The notes under the pieces were generated by a model. That model saw only the letters and a program-made list of their open reading frames with translations. It was not told the DNA's origin and did not search any database. From positions 71,060-135,059 of the forward strand of contig CAJJDP010000044.1 of assembly GCA_905182995.1 (NCBI GenBank): a stretch of 64,000 nt of DNA. The letters run 5' to 3'. Source of the stretch: Paramecium octaurelia (lineage: Eukaryota; Ciliophora; Oligohymenophorea; Peniculida; Parameciidae). Within the stretch, counting starts at the first letter, position 1; each line of letters starts with the position of its first letter. A program made the translations under genes and the position numbers. Shown here piece after piece: positions 17,177-30,563 of this stretch.

Positions 17177-20100
17177 TCATTTCCTACAAACTTTATTTAT
17201 TACAATTTAAGAGTTGGTAAAGCTGGACTTTTTCATATGATAATGCATCAAATAATTCGACACACTCTCGATCATCGGAGGATCTATAGAATTGATATTA
17301 CTCTCAACCCACTTCTGAGTTAGAGTTCCCAATATACCCTTGAGTTTCTCTGGCTATTTCACCTTCTCCATCTTAACATATGTTATATTTATTAGGCTAA
17401 TCACTTTCGAAAATGAACATTGAATTCGCACTGGGTTTAATTTTTGAATATACTTCATCTTTTATATTATAACTAAATTCATACCTTCTTGGCCAATTAA
17501 ACGAACTCATTCTAAAATTTTAGATTGCCATTGCTACCACACCACAGAACTTATTTATTCTCCAACAGAATCATAGTCGATGTTCTACCACAACAAATCT
17601 ATTGGCTCTCATACTTTAATTACACTAAATTCTATCTATCTTAAAAATCCCCCAATCCCAATTGACCCTACTGATTCCAACCGCACACAAACGCCTTTCC
17701 ATTATAACATTAAATGCTTAGATGTTTCAAACCACAACTAATTAAATTTGCTTTGTAAGGAATTTTAATTTAAATTAATTACTCCCGAAATACAGTATCT
17801 CCCAAACCCAGTTGACCATGTTCATTGGTTCCCTTCACCAAGACTTACCCTTGATTATTGAGCAAGGCAATAAAATTGAATCCAATCGATACTTATGAAA
17901 TGGGACAATTAGTTGTTATGTTCTGTATCACATGATCACTCTCCCAATATTACACCTATCCAGAATTAGTAATAATGTAAGTTCTATCGAATCTGCACTA
18001 TAATTATTTTATTGGCTATATGTCAACATAACTGATGGTATCGCATTGAGCCCCCCAAATAATCAGTTTGCCATCTTGACATTTTACATAGCTATTGAAA
18101 TCAGTGCACTCTATTTAATCCATAACTACATTGAGACTTAGTTACTAGGGTTATTGTGGAGTATCGCTCAATCTCCCCTATCCTAATTGACCTTCGTTGT
18201 TCAATCCCCACGTATATAACTTATTTGTACTTGTCGATGCAATACTATGGAAACTACCCACCCTTACACTCTAAATGATATTTTCATTTTTATAGCATTG
18301 TTAAAATAATTGTTTATAATTCGACGAGAAGGATGGCTAATAACAACCAACATCAGACAATATTTCCAAATCCACTATGATGTCAAATAATTATCCTTTG
18401 TCTCGAAATTAATCATCCTCCTAATTTAATATTTAATCAAAACTCATTGAATTCATATTATTTCCATACAAATCATTTTCTTCAATCCTCAAAGTTTCAT
18501 TTAGTTATTCCTCCAAGGGCTTCAAAAATTATTCTTTTTTTATATTCTTTGCCCTTTATTTAATCAAATATCTTCGAATTAGTTTTTATATCTTATTTGT
18601 ACTTATCCTTATTTATTTAAATGTCTATGACAACCATTTCATCTTCACAAACCCTTGAATCTTAAATGCAGCCTTATTCAATTTTCTTATGTGTTCCCTT
18701 ACAAGCACTCCTTTAATCCACTTTTAAATTCTGATTGCTGCCAATTCATTCCTCTTGTTTATTCTAGCCTATTTGGATCTAACAACCACATTCTTATGAA
18801 TCCTTCTAACCCTTGCTCCTCTAAAGAAACTCTATATTACCAATACTTTCTTCAATCTAATCAATTACCAACTGTTCTCTATTATTAAATTAATATTGAA
18901 TTTGACTAACACCAACTTTCTTATTCTCTTAAAAAATAGCCATTTCCTTATCTATCTTTGTATGAAAACAATTTATTTCATTATTACATCGAAATTAGTA
19001 ATTGCCTGTAATCTGTACACATATTACAATATCTTGTCCAATTAATTCTAGTACAACTTCATCTTGGATTGTCTTAATTGATAGTAATAGAGATTCTGAA
19101 ATGCCTTTAGAGCTTTACTCCAATTGCATAACTTAATCTTTTGATAATGACCGTGTATTCTCTTCAAATTCTTTTTGATCAAGTACTTATGCCAATTATA
19201 CTGAATTTTTAAAGCAATTTTGCTCTTCTTTGCCATGATCTCTGCGAATACCTATTAGATTATGTCCATTCCTTCAATTCTGATGAATATTCTCTTCTAT
19301 CCAAAAAGAACCAATTCAGGTCCAAGTTTTGGATAGTATTATTGGAACATCTGCAAATTTAGTTCTCTAAAATCAACATTTTATTATTCCAGGATATTAA
19401 ATAAAGGATTAGAAGTCATTTCACCAAATTATTTATAAAATTATTTGTGTAATCTTCTAAATGGATAGTTCTATTTTCTAACTTTTAGACTATCCAAAAC
19501 ACCTAAATATCTTATTTATTATAATGCATAATCATCTTCCAATAATTGTGGTTTCTTAAGATCATTTGGTTTAATACATCTAACAAAGTGAACATCACAA
19601 TTATTGGTTAACTCTTTCATTAGATCATTCATCTAAGTTCTAATTTTCTTAGATAAACTTTTGTCTTTCTTAGTCACTGTTTATGTTTATTTTTCTTCAA
19701 CAGCGAACAATTTTGAAATCAAGGGATTACCACTCTATTAACTATAAAATGCTGTTAAGACACTGATCTCATCTACATTTTTTTCTCTAAATCCAGAAAT
19801 CAAATATTCTACATTTCTGGCAGTGTGAACAATAATGAAAGATTAAGTAGATGGCATTTTAGGTTATAGGACATATTTTGGATCCTTTTGCTTTTTTCTG
19901 ATATTGCTTATCAATAAATCATCATCTCCACCTACCTAACATACTTCATCCAGGATATCAAAAATGCCCAAGGGAGCTTTGTCCATACAATCTATCAATG
20001 CTTAATTATCTTTATATTTGATATGCTGACAAAATTTATCAAGTCCTTCCTCTTTAAATACAATTTCCTCTCCTTTAAATACATATTGAATATATAACTG

Positions 20101-21391
20101 ATGCAATCTCTCATTCGTATAGTTGATTATCAACTACTCAAATCCATTTTTGTCAAAGACTTCAAATCCATAGATATCTAACAAACCTATGTAGGTATTA
20201 TTGTTATTTGCATCGATTTCTTCTTCTGGTAGGATATTTTGATTCAATTTTTAAACTAGCCAATTGAATAATCGTTCAAATAACTCTTTAGCCCACGAGT
20301 CTCTATTTTAGATACACTAATTATAGGAAACAGGAGAAATAATCTTCTATTTATTTATTATTCTTTGTTTAAGTATGAGGGCTTCACTTATTTCTTTGAT
20401 AGTCAATTATAATAGCTTTGACAAGTATTCCAACTTATTTTCAGTGACAATTTAACAAGGAACATCATCAGTCAGAGTGGCCTCATTGAATTGCAGATCT
20501 CCTAAATGCAATACGGCAGCTACTATTTAATGAATGTTCGACTTATCAGATTCCAAACCTAATAAATTATAGGACTGAATGACTTCATCGTAGAGTTTCT
20601 TATCATCGATTCCATCAACATCCTAGATGGTATTAATATATGAGATCTTGTTCAATTGGATGGGTTAATCATTTTCGCTTAAGAACAATTACTATAATTC
20701 ATTGACAGGCATTCCCTTCAAAATATGATAGAAGATATGGAAGTTTCTCTCACCCTTTCCTTGCAAACAGATTCTACTCTTCTCCAATAAATAATTGTAT
20801 ATCTGAGCTCCTTTTATTTTCTTGTCTTTCTTCGAGATATATATTTTAGTATATTTGCCGAATCGACTTGAGTTATTGTTTCTTAATGTCTTGGCATTGC
20901 CGTATGCTTCCAAGATTGGATTGCATGATAGGATCTATGATAGGGTTGAATAGAGATACTCGATCTTCAATGGCGAATTTATTGATACTTTTCTTTTTCT
21001 CTTATGATTGCCTTGGAGTATCGAATTTGACACTGGTGATTAGATTCATGCATGATTTTGCATTTTCTGTTTTGCCTGCTCCACTCTCTCCAGATATGAT
21101 GATTGCTTAATTTTTTTAATTTTCAAATAAACTCTTAATTGCTTCAGCACCTATTGCATACATATGTGGAGGTTGAGTGCTCCTATTTTCCTTATTGATG
21201 GCCTATTAAATATATTTGTTCTTAATTTCCAGATTGATAAGGTGAGGACATGCCTCAAATGGATTAATGACCAATAATGTGGGTCCGACGTATGTGAATA
21301 TTTTTTTTTATTAATATCTCTTTTTCAGATTAACCAATAACTCTTGATCATTAATGACTTCCATATCAACCATATCATCAAAACTCTCCAT
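17177..21391 (-). CDS. myosin heavy chain with IQ motifs and C-terminal RCC1-like propeller
   Basis: An actin-based motor. It starts [19 protein letters not shown] at 21391 and stops at TGA 17179-17177. Motor hallmarks are P-loop GESGAGKTE, switch [11 protein letters not shown], relay/switch II region LDIYGFEVF and the converter-side motif HFVRCIKPN. The neck holds many IQ-like units ([68 protein letters not shown]), which should bind calmodulin or light chains. The tail carries RCC1-type repeats: [24 protein letters not shown] and GWNQQGQLGLGD. Several 20-30 nt introns are required; the whole is roughly 1300 residues. The RCC1 part probably binds a partner or chromatin-like platform. Myosins with RCC1-type tails have been reported in ciliates as far as I recall; the cargo is unknown. 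Confidence 0.85.
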
Positions 21392-21425
21392 TTTTGAAAA
21401 TAATATATAATAAACACATTATTAA

Positions 21426-22388
21426 TCACTAGTCTGTAACAATTGAATTAAGAGCCTGTCCAATATGATCAATAATCTTAGGAGTAGTCAATGAATATTA
21501 CTCCTAGTTAGATGCCATGTTAGCAGCTCTTCTAGTCACTACACAACCTAAAATGCACCCCTCTATCTTGTCTACCTTTTATTCCTAAGCCCAATAAGAG
21601 TAGAGTCCAATCAACCCACTCAAAATGTCCCCCTGACCTCCACATCTCTTTTTGGAACCTTAAAGTTCAACTGCATATCCCACCTTTCCGTTAGTTATAA
21701 TATCGTTCTGTCCCTTAGATACAATTATAACATTATTTAATTTCCTACTCAATTCAGCCATTAACCCTGCATATCCATTCTCAATCCCAATTTATTTGTA
21801 GTTTACATCTACATTTATTACATTAAGCGAATCATAATCAGGCTTTATGTATTGAATATCAAAATATTCTAATAATCTCTTTATTTCCATAGCATTTGGA
21901 GTCAATATAAATTGATGACTCTTCTCTTAGATGATTGCAATCAATTTGTTCGGCTTTTAAGAGATGTGCCACAATGCATCTGCATCCAATATTTTGATGC
22001 TATTGTTTTATTTGAATAGACTTTCCAAAGTCCTGCCTGTTATTTGTTCCCTTCCCAATCCTGGACCAATTACTAATGAATGCATTATCTAAGTAGAAGA
22101 CACCAATTTATTAATAGCATTTTCTAGCAATACATATTCTCCCTCCTCTAATAAATAAGGGTAGACAATGCATTCAGGACTATAGCTCTTTATTGGAATG
22201 GCTGCTGATTTAGTGCAAAATATATATGCTAAATCTCCTCCTCCTTTCAATGAGGAAATGGCTGCATAATAGGGAGCACCTGTGTATTCAAACGACCCCC
22301 CTATACTGGCTATCTTGCCATTCTAACCTTTATGACGTGTCTTATCTAAGAGAGGGATTATCTAAGAGAAAGATTTTGATTTAAACAT
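21426..22388 (-). CDS. NAXD: ATP-dependent (S)-NAD(P)H-hydrate dehydratase
   Basis: Repairs damaged NADHX/NADPHX by ATP-driven dehydration back to NAD(P)H (CARKD/YjeF C-terminal fold, ribokinase superfamily). 320 residues, no intron, start [17 protein letters not shown] and stop at TGA 21428-21426. Family motifs are present in order: [60 protein letters not shown] and the catalytic [12 protein letters not shown] with its aspartate. No clear targeting peptide is seen, so it is probably cytosolic or mitochondrial. The epimerase partner domain is absent, so that activity must be encoded elsewhere. It ends 35 bp from the myosin start. Confidence 0.92.
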
Positions 22389-22441
22389 ATTTTAAAATGT
22401 GGATGATTAAAACTTATTGTACTATTTCATAGATAATTATA

Positions 22442-22910
22442 TCAATCTCCACTAGCACAACCTCTGCATCCACATTATTTACATTGTACCAATTTACCTT
22501 CCTCTAATTTGGCTTTAGGAACTCTACAAATACAGGTTCCACCAAAGTTATGCTGCGATTTCGATATACAATGCAAACAACACAGCTTTTCATACCCGGT
22601 CTTCTTCCATTTGGCTATTAATGTTGCGTCCCCATATTGCTCTTATAAGCAGAATTCATATAATTCTCTGGTTATCTCCTTTTTATAATAGTACATTTCA
22701 TAAATATAACGAGATCTTTATATTTGAATGATTAATATACCTCTAATGATGCAATTTGTAAATCTCCCAAAATTATTCAGGTTTCTTCTTATCACTGTAT
22801 GCTTGATTCTCTACATCTCGTATTTGATTTCCAATTTCTGTTATTGTTGGTTCAATCAATTCCCATCCCTCAGGGGCCTTCTTAGTTCGAATAGTTTTAA
22901 TTTTAGGCAT
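22442..22910 (-). CDS. BUD31: BUD31/G10 spliceosome-associated protein
   Basis: A small conserved nuclear protein of the activated spliceosome. It starts [20 protein letters not shown], close to the human [20 protein letters not shown], and keeps the C-terminal cysteine clusters: [23 protein letters not shown] and [13 protein letters not shown], which bind zinc. A 25-nt intron near 22701-22725 splits [16 protein letters not shown]. Length (about 147 residues) matches orthologues (144). The stop is TGA 22444-22442. It sits 53 bp downstream of the dehydratase start region and 42 bp from the next minus-strand gene. Confidence 0.95.
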
Positions 22911-22952
22911 ATTTATATATATTAATATATTTAAATATATGAACGTGTAAAT

Positions 22953-23948
22953 TCAAAAGTAGTTGTGAGTTTAGTCACCCAAGGCTTCATATAACATTTC
23001 AGTCATATTCTATGTGGGACTATTGAAATCAATTTATAATTTTGGTTATTTCTTAATAGTGGTTGAATTCCTAAAACTTGGATAGTCACTTGTCTATTTA
23101 TCCATATCAATCGATTATGATAATGCTGATGAGCAATTTCTCTATCTGGAGTATTCATGACAAGATTGATTTAGATCTCTTTGATTATAATTTCGAATCT
23201 TCTCCATTAATTCTAAATTAACAGAAACTTATAAAATATCCTTATTCAAAGTACTCTATACTCTCTTAGAACGATCTAAAGGATCAAATTAATTTAATAC
23301 CATTAATCTTTGGTTTGAAAGAGGGCGTTGCATCAGTCTTGAGTCTCTTGATTCTCTCCTTCTTCTTATCCTCATTCTTATTCATCCTCTAGAAGAAATC
23401 TGTTTGATTAGTTGTTTTGATTATTTTTTATGATACTTTATTGACCATTGGCTTAAACAAATTCTCTTGGCTTATTTGAATCATAGATGACTCCTTCAAT
23501 TTATCAATGTGATCAGCCTTAATCTATTAATAATTAATACTTTTTATTACATCCATTTCATTCCTTATTAATACAAGTCGTTCTTCTAAGTATTCTAACT
23601 TTTAGGCTTAAGGATTTTTGGATGAAATGTTGCTTCTTGAATCTCTTCTTATAACTTCTTTTGAATCTACTTCTCCTTCGATTGTTACAATCGCTCATTT
23701 TTTAATTTTAATTAGGATTATTATCTCTCATAAAATTAAATGTGATCTGATTAACTATGTGTTCTCATTAATTATGGTGATGGACTATGTTATTTTTATC
23801 TAGCTCTTCTTTAATCTTCATCAATCTGAAATCTTGTCAACTATTCCTAAAATTTCACTTTTGTAGTATTTTCAGTCATTATTGATTTCAACTGTTTCTC
23901 CAACATTTAGAGTAATACCTTCCTTGTATTTCTATTTCTCAAATCCAT
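22953..23948 (-). CDS. ciliate protein with repeated F-x-PKI motifs, probably cytoskeletal
   Basis: It starts MDLRNRNTRKVLLQMLEKQL at 23948 and stops at TGA 22955-22953. Two introns fit: 23 nt between WMQQK and ADHIDKL, and 25 nt after PKING. The chain is rich in Lys, Arg and Gln with coiled segments (LQQSKEKQIQKKLQEEIQEA) and carries the repeated pattern TFHPKILKP, LFKPMVN and SFKPKIN. Such F-x-P motifs in basic helical proteins are seen in axonemal and microtubule-inner proteins of ciliates. That role is my inference; no named family is recognised. Confidence 0.65.
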
Positions 23949-24134
23949 TACTATAATTTTATTATTAATTTTTATTACTAAATTTTATATCGTATTTTTA
24001 AGTAGACATACTAATTTCATTTGTTATAAATATATACACAAAAATATAAAAATCATACAGTTTAGGTTATAGTAATTTCTGGGTTTGGTTAATCATTAAA
24101 AAGCATTCTACAAATTGATCTTATTGATTAATCA

Positions 24135-27100
24135 TCAATTCTTGTAAACTTTAACTACTTTTTAGGAGCTTAAGGACACAACAATTTCTTTGTTTTTGGA
24201 GTTAACAAACAATTATTCATTTATTTTAATTCTGAAGAAGAATTATAAAAAAATATAATTTATAAATTAGTGGCGCATCAATTTAACCGCCTTATAAATA
24301 TCACAATTTAGGTACACTCTTTACTTTTTATTAGTTTCTGAGTTCAAAGAGATTATCTATTTATTTGAAAAAATTTGATTCGTAATTATGAATGACTCCA
24401 ACCAAATCTTATAGAAATTACGCTAACATTATAAGATTCTAATAAATAATGCGTTTTTCTTTAGCTTGTGTTTAAGTCAAAATAAACATTATAGTTTTAC
24501 TGACATACTTGTACTCATCCAAACTTATAGATTAATCCTTCTTAATGAATCCTTAGCCATTAATTAAATTCTGCGACTCTAAGTAAACTATTTAATTGGT
24601 ATTCGGAGATTGGTCATCCAAAGTTACATTTGCTAGAAGTTCATAATAATTAATGTATACATTTCTTCATTTTCCATGAATGAGTATCAATATTACTTGG
24701 GATAAACTTGTCATTTTTTATTTGATACATAAGACAACTACTATTTGTATCAATAGATGCCAAATTGATATCGAAATGTTTGGCTAATACTTTTACGCTT
24801 TCAGAAAATTAGTTTATACTCTACAGACATTCCTAATTCCCTGTATCATACAAAGATCTTAGATTCTAACATATTCTCATATTTGTCAATTAAAACAATT
24901 CTTCAGAGTGATCCCAAGGTCCAGCATCCAATTTTTGAAAACTTATTTATCCATCGTCTATACTTATGGCATACCATTTATTATTAATTTAATGAATCAT
25001 TTTAAAAAAGGAAGAATCCTAGAGTAATTAGTAAGTGAAATAATTCTCGATTAAGTATAAAATTTAAAAGTAATACTTTACATTAGGTTTAGGGAATTTC
25101 AAGATGCCCATTAATGAAAATATGATTTTACTCTCAACTTTAAACTTATTCTAAAATTTCAATTCCTTAATTCTCTCAAATTTCTTCCCGAATGACATTT
25201 TAAAAAATCTATCTTCTTATTATTTAATGTAAACTTCGGAAGCATCTCTCAATACTGCACTCTAAATAAGTAAGTGATGATTAGATATGTTAACATTCTT
25301 CTTTTGAAATATCTCATCCTTCTTTATTTCGTTTCTCAAATGAATCATGTAATCATTAGCCACCTAATTCATGTCCAAACCATCCCCTTATTATTTTACG
25401 ACCCATTCTTAATAATCAATGAAATGCTATTCATAATGCTCTACAATATTGGTTCCTATTTTATGATCAAATTGTGTATTATGGAATCCAACTGGTTTAC
25501 GACTTGAATTATAATTGGGTAAAAGTTGATTTCTTGATCCTGGTTGACTTATTACTAGATCAGGTTTCTCATCTTTTATCAAATGTTCAGATATACTCCT
25601 TTAAGGATTATAAACCTTTGTAAGTGATTTGCTCTTTTTGTCCGATCTTAATTTCCTCTAAAATTTAATTACATCAGGATTATCATCATTTAAAATAAGA
25701 GTCTTCTTTTTCAGTTGATTAGCTGCTGTTTCAGGAGTATATTTAGAATCTACTTGAGTTCCAGAAAAGGCACAAATATCTTAATCCTAAGAGACTTCAT
25801 TCTCTTAAGGAATTTGCTCTTCTGCTTAACGAAGTTGCATTGACACTACTGAAAATACTTCCCACACTAAACCACCTATCAAAGCCAATAGAAAAATCGA
25901 CAAAAATTCGAAGGAACCAACAAATATCATTGCTGATAACATGTCATCTGTATCATATGTCAATTCAAATACAACTTGATTCCATTCTGCCGCAATAAAC
26001 ATCTGTAACATCATCAAATAAGATCCAGAGAACGATGTAAAGTCTGCATATTTACAATTACCCCATTGATATTCAAATAAATTAGCATCACATTGAGAAT
26101 TAGCATAAGGATTCTCTGGGTTCCTTTAGATCTTACCAAATAGATACATCCCAACACAAGAATATATGAAGAATATCATTTAAACGGGCAACATCAATCG
26201 AAATATCAATGGGACACATATTATAATTTTATAAAGCAGGTTTCTAACAATATCCAAAAATTCTAATCCAGATAAAAAGAAATTTAATATTTTAATTGAT
26301 CTAAATGCTCTAAATAATCGAAAGACCTTCTATATTTTGGCCAATCTCAACAATCGATTTGCTTTAATTGATTGAACTATGTTTCCAGATACAATATTGA
26401 ATAGTATGTAATCAAATATAATCTGCAAAATTACTAATGAGATGTCAAACACATTCCTATTTTAATTACATTATATACCATCCTTCTTAGAAATAAGGTT
26501 TAATTCCCAATGCAATTATTTTTACTATGCATTCAAGAGCGTAAAACACCAAGTACACTGTATCAAGTAATGTAAAGATATCCAAGATATTCATATCATC
26601 AATAAAAAAGGCTGTCACAATAAGAACACAATTAGATATGGTTATCATCAACATACCTATACTAAAAACCTAAAGTCATAAGCAATTTGTACATTTCCTT
26701 CTACAAATTTCAACAAACCCTTGGAATTAAAATAGTCTCTAAAGGATTCCCAACATTCTAATGGTTTTCTTTCCGGCAATTTAAAAATGGAGCCATCCTA
26801 AATTAAATGAAGAAATTTGTAGAACTCATCAAATTGAACCTTATCACTATTTCTTATTGAATTTTTACTTAAAATCCTAATCAATTAAAGAAAACAAGGT
26901 AGCCATATCCACTTTATTTATGCTATTTGCATAAAACTATTCAATAAATTCTTGAAACTATGTATGCGACAAAAATCCTTGATCTGTCAAATCCAAAGAG
27001 ATGAAACTGGCCATCATAGCTGATTTCTATTTTATTATATCATTGATTGCTATTTCCATCCTATGTCTTCTAAATCCTTCGTATACAACTGCAAGTGGAA

Positions 27101-28001
27101 TAGGTGCAAATAGGAAGATGAATAGTAACAAATAAATTATAAAGAATAGACTATAAAAAGTACCTTGTAACATAGGTGGAATTAGAATATCAGGATAAAA
27201 GTCTAGAGTTGCCACCATAAACAACATCGAAAAAAATTTAAAAAAGTCTCCATAATCCTGAGTCCTCAAATCTACATTTTCCAAACGACCAATCAAATTG
27301 ATGCCTACAAATGAAAATATTGAAATAATGATTAGATAAAGCAAAATTAAAAGGAACAAATCTCGACTTGCCTTCATTATGCCTTTTAAATTTCTTCTTA
27401 AGTCTTTTGAATACATAGGCATTAGTAAAGTCCTAAATATTCTACTGAATCTCATGATATTAGGTTCTTTACTATGTATAATAAAATCGATTAGGCACAC
27501 ATAGTAGACAATCAATTTAAATTACCTTTTTGGATTAAATGCAAATCTATTTTCCTTTTTAGTCACCAATAAAACTATTGTAATTAGTGAGTCAATTCCT
27601 AAAAATGCTAAAATTATGCTCTCTAATATCAATAAATTATGATTATCCTCCATGTCCTATTCTGGAAATGGCAATTCAAAGAATGTCATTACCTAATAGA
27701 TAATTGATAACAAAAAGAGAAAAGCAATCCAAAATTGATTGTTCTCTAAATACCAAAAGAATTTTAGGTATTTTTTGTTGGTTAAATCGATATCATTTCG
27801 AATAGTTCTTAAATAATATGCATCATAAATATGTCGAATTGCTTTCTTCATTCTTTGTTTTACTGATAATTTCTTTACTATTTTCTAAATTTCGGAGGCT
27901 AATTAATCATTCTTCTCTAGCAATTTTTGTGAGAATTCTTATAAAGCCATTGATTATCTATAAATAGTAGACTATCTTCTTTTTTTTAAAGGTTTATTCA
28001 T
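24135..28001 (-). CDS. two-pore-type (2x6TM) voltage-gated cation channel with long C-terminal tail
   Basis: It starts MNKPLKKRRQSTIYRQSM at 28001. The first 725 residues contain two six-helix channel repeats. Repeat 1 ends with the pore FSMLFMVATLDFYPDI and S6 SLFFIIYLLLFIFLF followed by PIPLAVVYEGF, closely like TPC repeat 1 (family: FVLLTTANNPD...NLLLAVV). Repeat 2 has the pore FIAAEWNQVV and S6 FEFLSIFLLALIGGLVWEVF. S4-like segments contain spaced Arg/Lys (MRFSRIFRTLLMPMYSKDL). TPCs are calcium or sodium channels of endolysosomal or plasma membranes. About 450 further residues follow with no membrane helix; the frame stays open through them with a 28-nt intron near 24651-24678 and a 34-nt intron near 24284-24317. 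The tail could be a separate domain or, less likely, a second gene. Confidence 0.75.
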
Positions 28002-28352
28002 TTAATTTAATTATTAGACATAAACATATAATATAAAAATTTCATAAAATTCAGTCTCATATTCTAAAAAGACTATATTTTTATCAATTATCATATGTAA
28101 AATTACCATCCCAAAGTTGAATAGTTTAACAACATTTTTAATATATTGGTGAAATTCAAGGCTGAAAGTGCACTTAAATTATATAATGATATTTGATATA
28201 CATTTACTTAGCAGATTAGCTGTTTAGATATTCTTATTCAATTGTTCTTTTTCTGATTTAATTTTTTCTTTAAATGGCATAATTTTGATTCAATATTTCA
28301 TAATTGTATTCTGTTAAAATAAATTAAGAAAATAATTTAAAATCGAAAATTG
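28002..28352. other. divergent intergenic region, nothing recognised
   Basis: 351 bp of AT-rich sequence between the channel gene and the divergent coiled-coil gene. No tRNA-like fold, open frame of note or repeat is seen. It should contain both promoters. Confidence 0.6.
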
Positions 28353-30390
28353 ATGAAACCATTTCAAACACCAAACTCATGTCATTCAAGAAAGGGAAGT
28401 GCTAAAGTAAACAGACAGCCATTTGCCATCATTAGCAATTGTCCAGAGTTCTAATAATGCGCCAATTATTTGTAAAGTAAAGTACACGGATTAGAGATGA
28501 GAGTGAAAAACCTTAATAGTCATCATGCAAGTGAAAACAGATCTACTACAGCTTCTAAAACTACAACCAATTTATCTCCTTTTAATACTCATAAATAATG
28601 CAAAAAATATGGATCTAATAAACAAATTGACACTCAAAGTTATTACGAAACAATCATCAACAAAAGATTAGAAAATATTAGTAAAATTGAATAGTCACCA
28701 ATAAAAACAGAGCAATCTGTTAATTAAGACAAGTATTCAGTGCATAGTCTAGTCAGTCATTAAACAAGATTAAATTATAATTGTATTTAGAAAATATAAA
28801 CATTAACCAAAAGACTCAGATAATTTAAGTTAGTCAAAGATCAAAATCAGGATGAGTGTGCTCCATCTTTGGCAAAAATTAAATGCTTTTGTCAAGAATT
28901 CTCAAATGAGTGTTTCGATTTCTATAGATGCACCGATCTAATTACCTTGAAATACTTTATTTATTTGCTTCTATAGGAATTAAACAATAATTCGGAAACA
29001 TATAGAGGTAATGACAATCAACATTATGTATAATAAATCGAATATTTGAAATCCCAGTTGGAAAATCAAAATACTGATTAAAATACATTTAAAGGTTAGA
29101 TAAAGTTATAAAAGATGGTGTATGACACATAAAATCTAATTTAAGAGATTGTTAATCAATTGCAATCTCAAAATAATTAAAATGTCTTAACTAATTAAGT
29201 TGACATCTTGAATAGGTAGATAAAATCATTAAAGGATAATATGGATCAATAGCAATTCTTAAAAAGTTCTTTTGGTGTTAATTTAGCTAATTATGAGACC
29301 AATGAAAACAATAATTCTCTAATTAATTAATCTAATTATAAGACGAATGAAGATAGATTTATGACGTAAATGAGTTCTAAATCAAAGTCTCCATATTGTC
29401 GAAATAATCGAAAAATATTTGTGGATGGAGATTCATAAAATAACCTTAGATTATTGGAAGAGCAAACAATTATCAACAGACAATTGATGGAAAAGATTTT
29501 TGAATTGCAATCATCAGATAAATAGAAGTATGCCGTTTAGGAATTGCAAGATTAATTAAATGAGAAAAACAAATAAATTATCGAACTCCAAAAAAACATT
29601 AAGAATTAAGAATGCTATTCTGAATTAAATTAAAGAATTTTAGACATAAGCAGAAATTTAGATAATGTTATTTAATAAAATTCTTCATTGCTTTAAGAAA
29701 ATGAATAACACAAAAATAAAATCGATTCAATGAAGTAATTAGAGCAAAAGTATTATGATTTACTTTAGGAGAATAACAAGTAATGTTAATAAATAAATTC
29801 AATTATTAATGATAATTGTTAACTGAAAAAGATTTAATAGCAATATGAGGCAGAATGTAAGGGATATCAATAACAAATTTTAAAATTATAGGAGAAGTGT
29901 GAAGTGCTATAAGCTTCTTTATAGGATTAAAATGATTCAAAAATTTTATAATAATAAATTAATGAGTTATTATAATAATAATAAGAGTAAAATAATATTA
30001 TTGTAATTAAAATTTATAATAAATTAGAGTTTGATTACAGATGAAGCCTTGTATTTGGGACAAATGACCTTGTATACCAATGATTTATTGTAGAAGCAGT
30101 AGGGTGACATCCCTACGTCAATAAGGGTGTTATAAAAGGATTTAAATAACAAGAAAAGTGCCATTCAGCAGAAAATGAAAATTTTATAGCAATTTGGAAA
30201 TAACATGAAGATAAAGCAATGCGTCTCGCATAATAGTTCCTTCAAAACAAACTCTGATGTGGATCTGTTGGAGAATTTGGAAAACGACGTAATGCCAGTG
30301 AAATTTTAACAATAATCGAATTAACATAGTGATTTGATGACGATGTTGGTGGTGTAATGCCATACAATAGAAAAGATGATTGACTTTTGA
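28353..30390 (+). CDS. large coiled-coil protein, unknown function
   Basis: It starts MKPFQTPNSCHSRKGSAKV and ends MIDF before TGA 30388-30390. A single 25-nt intron (30003-30027) links EQNNII to SLITDEALYLGQM; without it the frame would stop at 30042. About the first 190 residues are Ser/Thr-rich and low in structure, with one Cys cluster (KCFCQEFSNECFDFYRCTD). From about 200 onward it is long coiled coil with very high Gln (RLLEEQTIINRQLMEKIFEL and similar). The size and composition resemble basal-body or centrosomal scaffold proteins, but no family is recognised. Confidence 0.75.
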
Positions 30391-30563
30391 TAAATAGATA
30401 TCTATATTTAAAGCTATTTATATAACAATATAGATATTTAACGATTAAGCGGTGAAGATGAATGAAATATTGATTAAAATAGTAATGTATTAATAAATAG
30501 CACTAATAAATATTCATTCCATTATTTTGCATAAAAATAAGATTTAATATTTAAAATATTAAT

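Noticed and set aside
17177-18900. A separate RCC1 gene
   Set aside because: The frame chain from the myosin IQ motifs runs into the RCC1 repeats through short introns, with no stop or new start needed.
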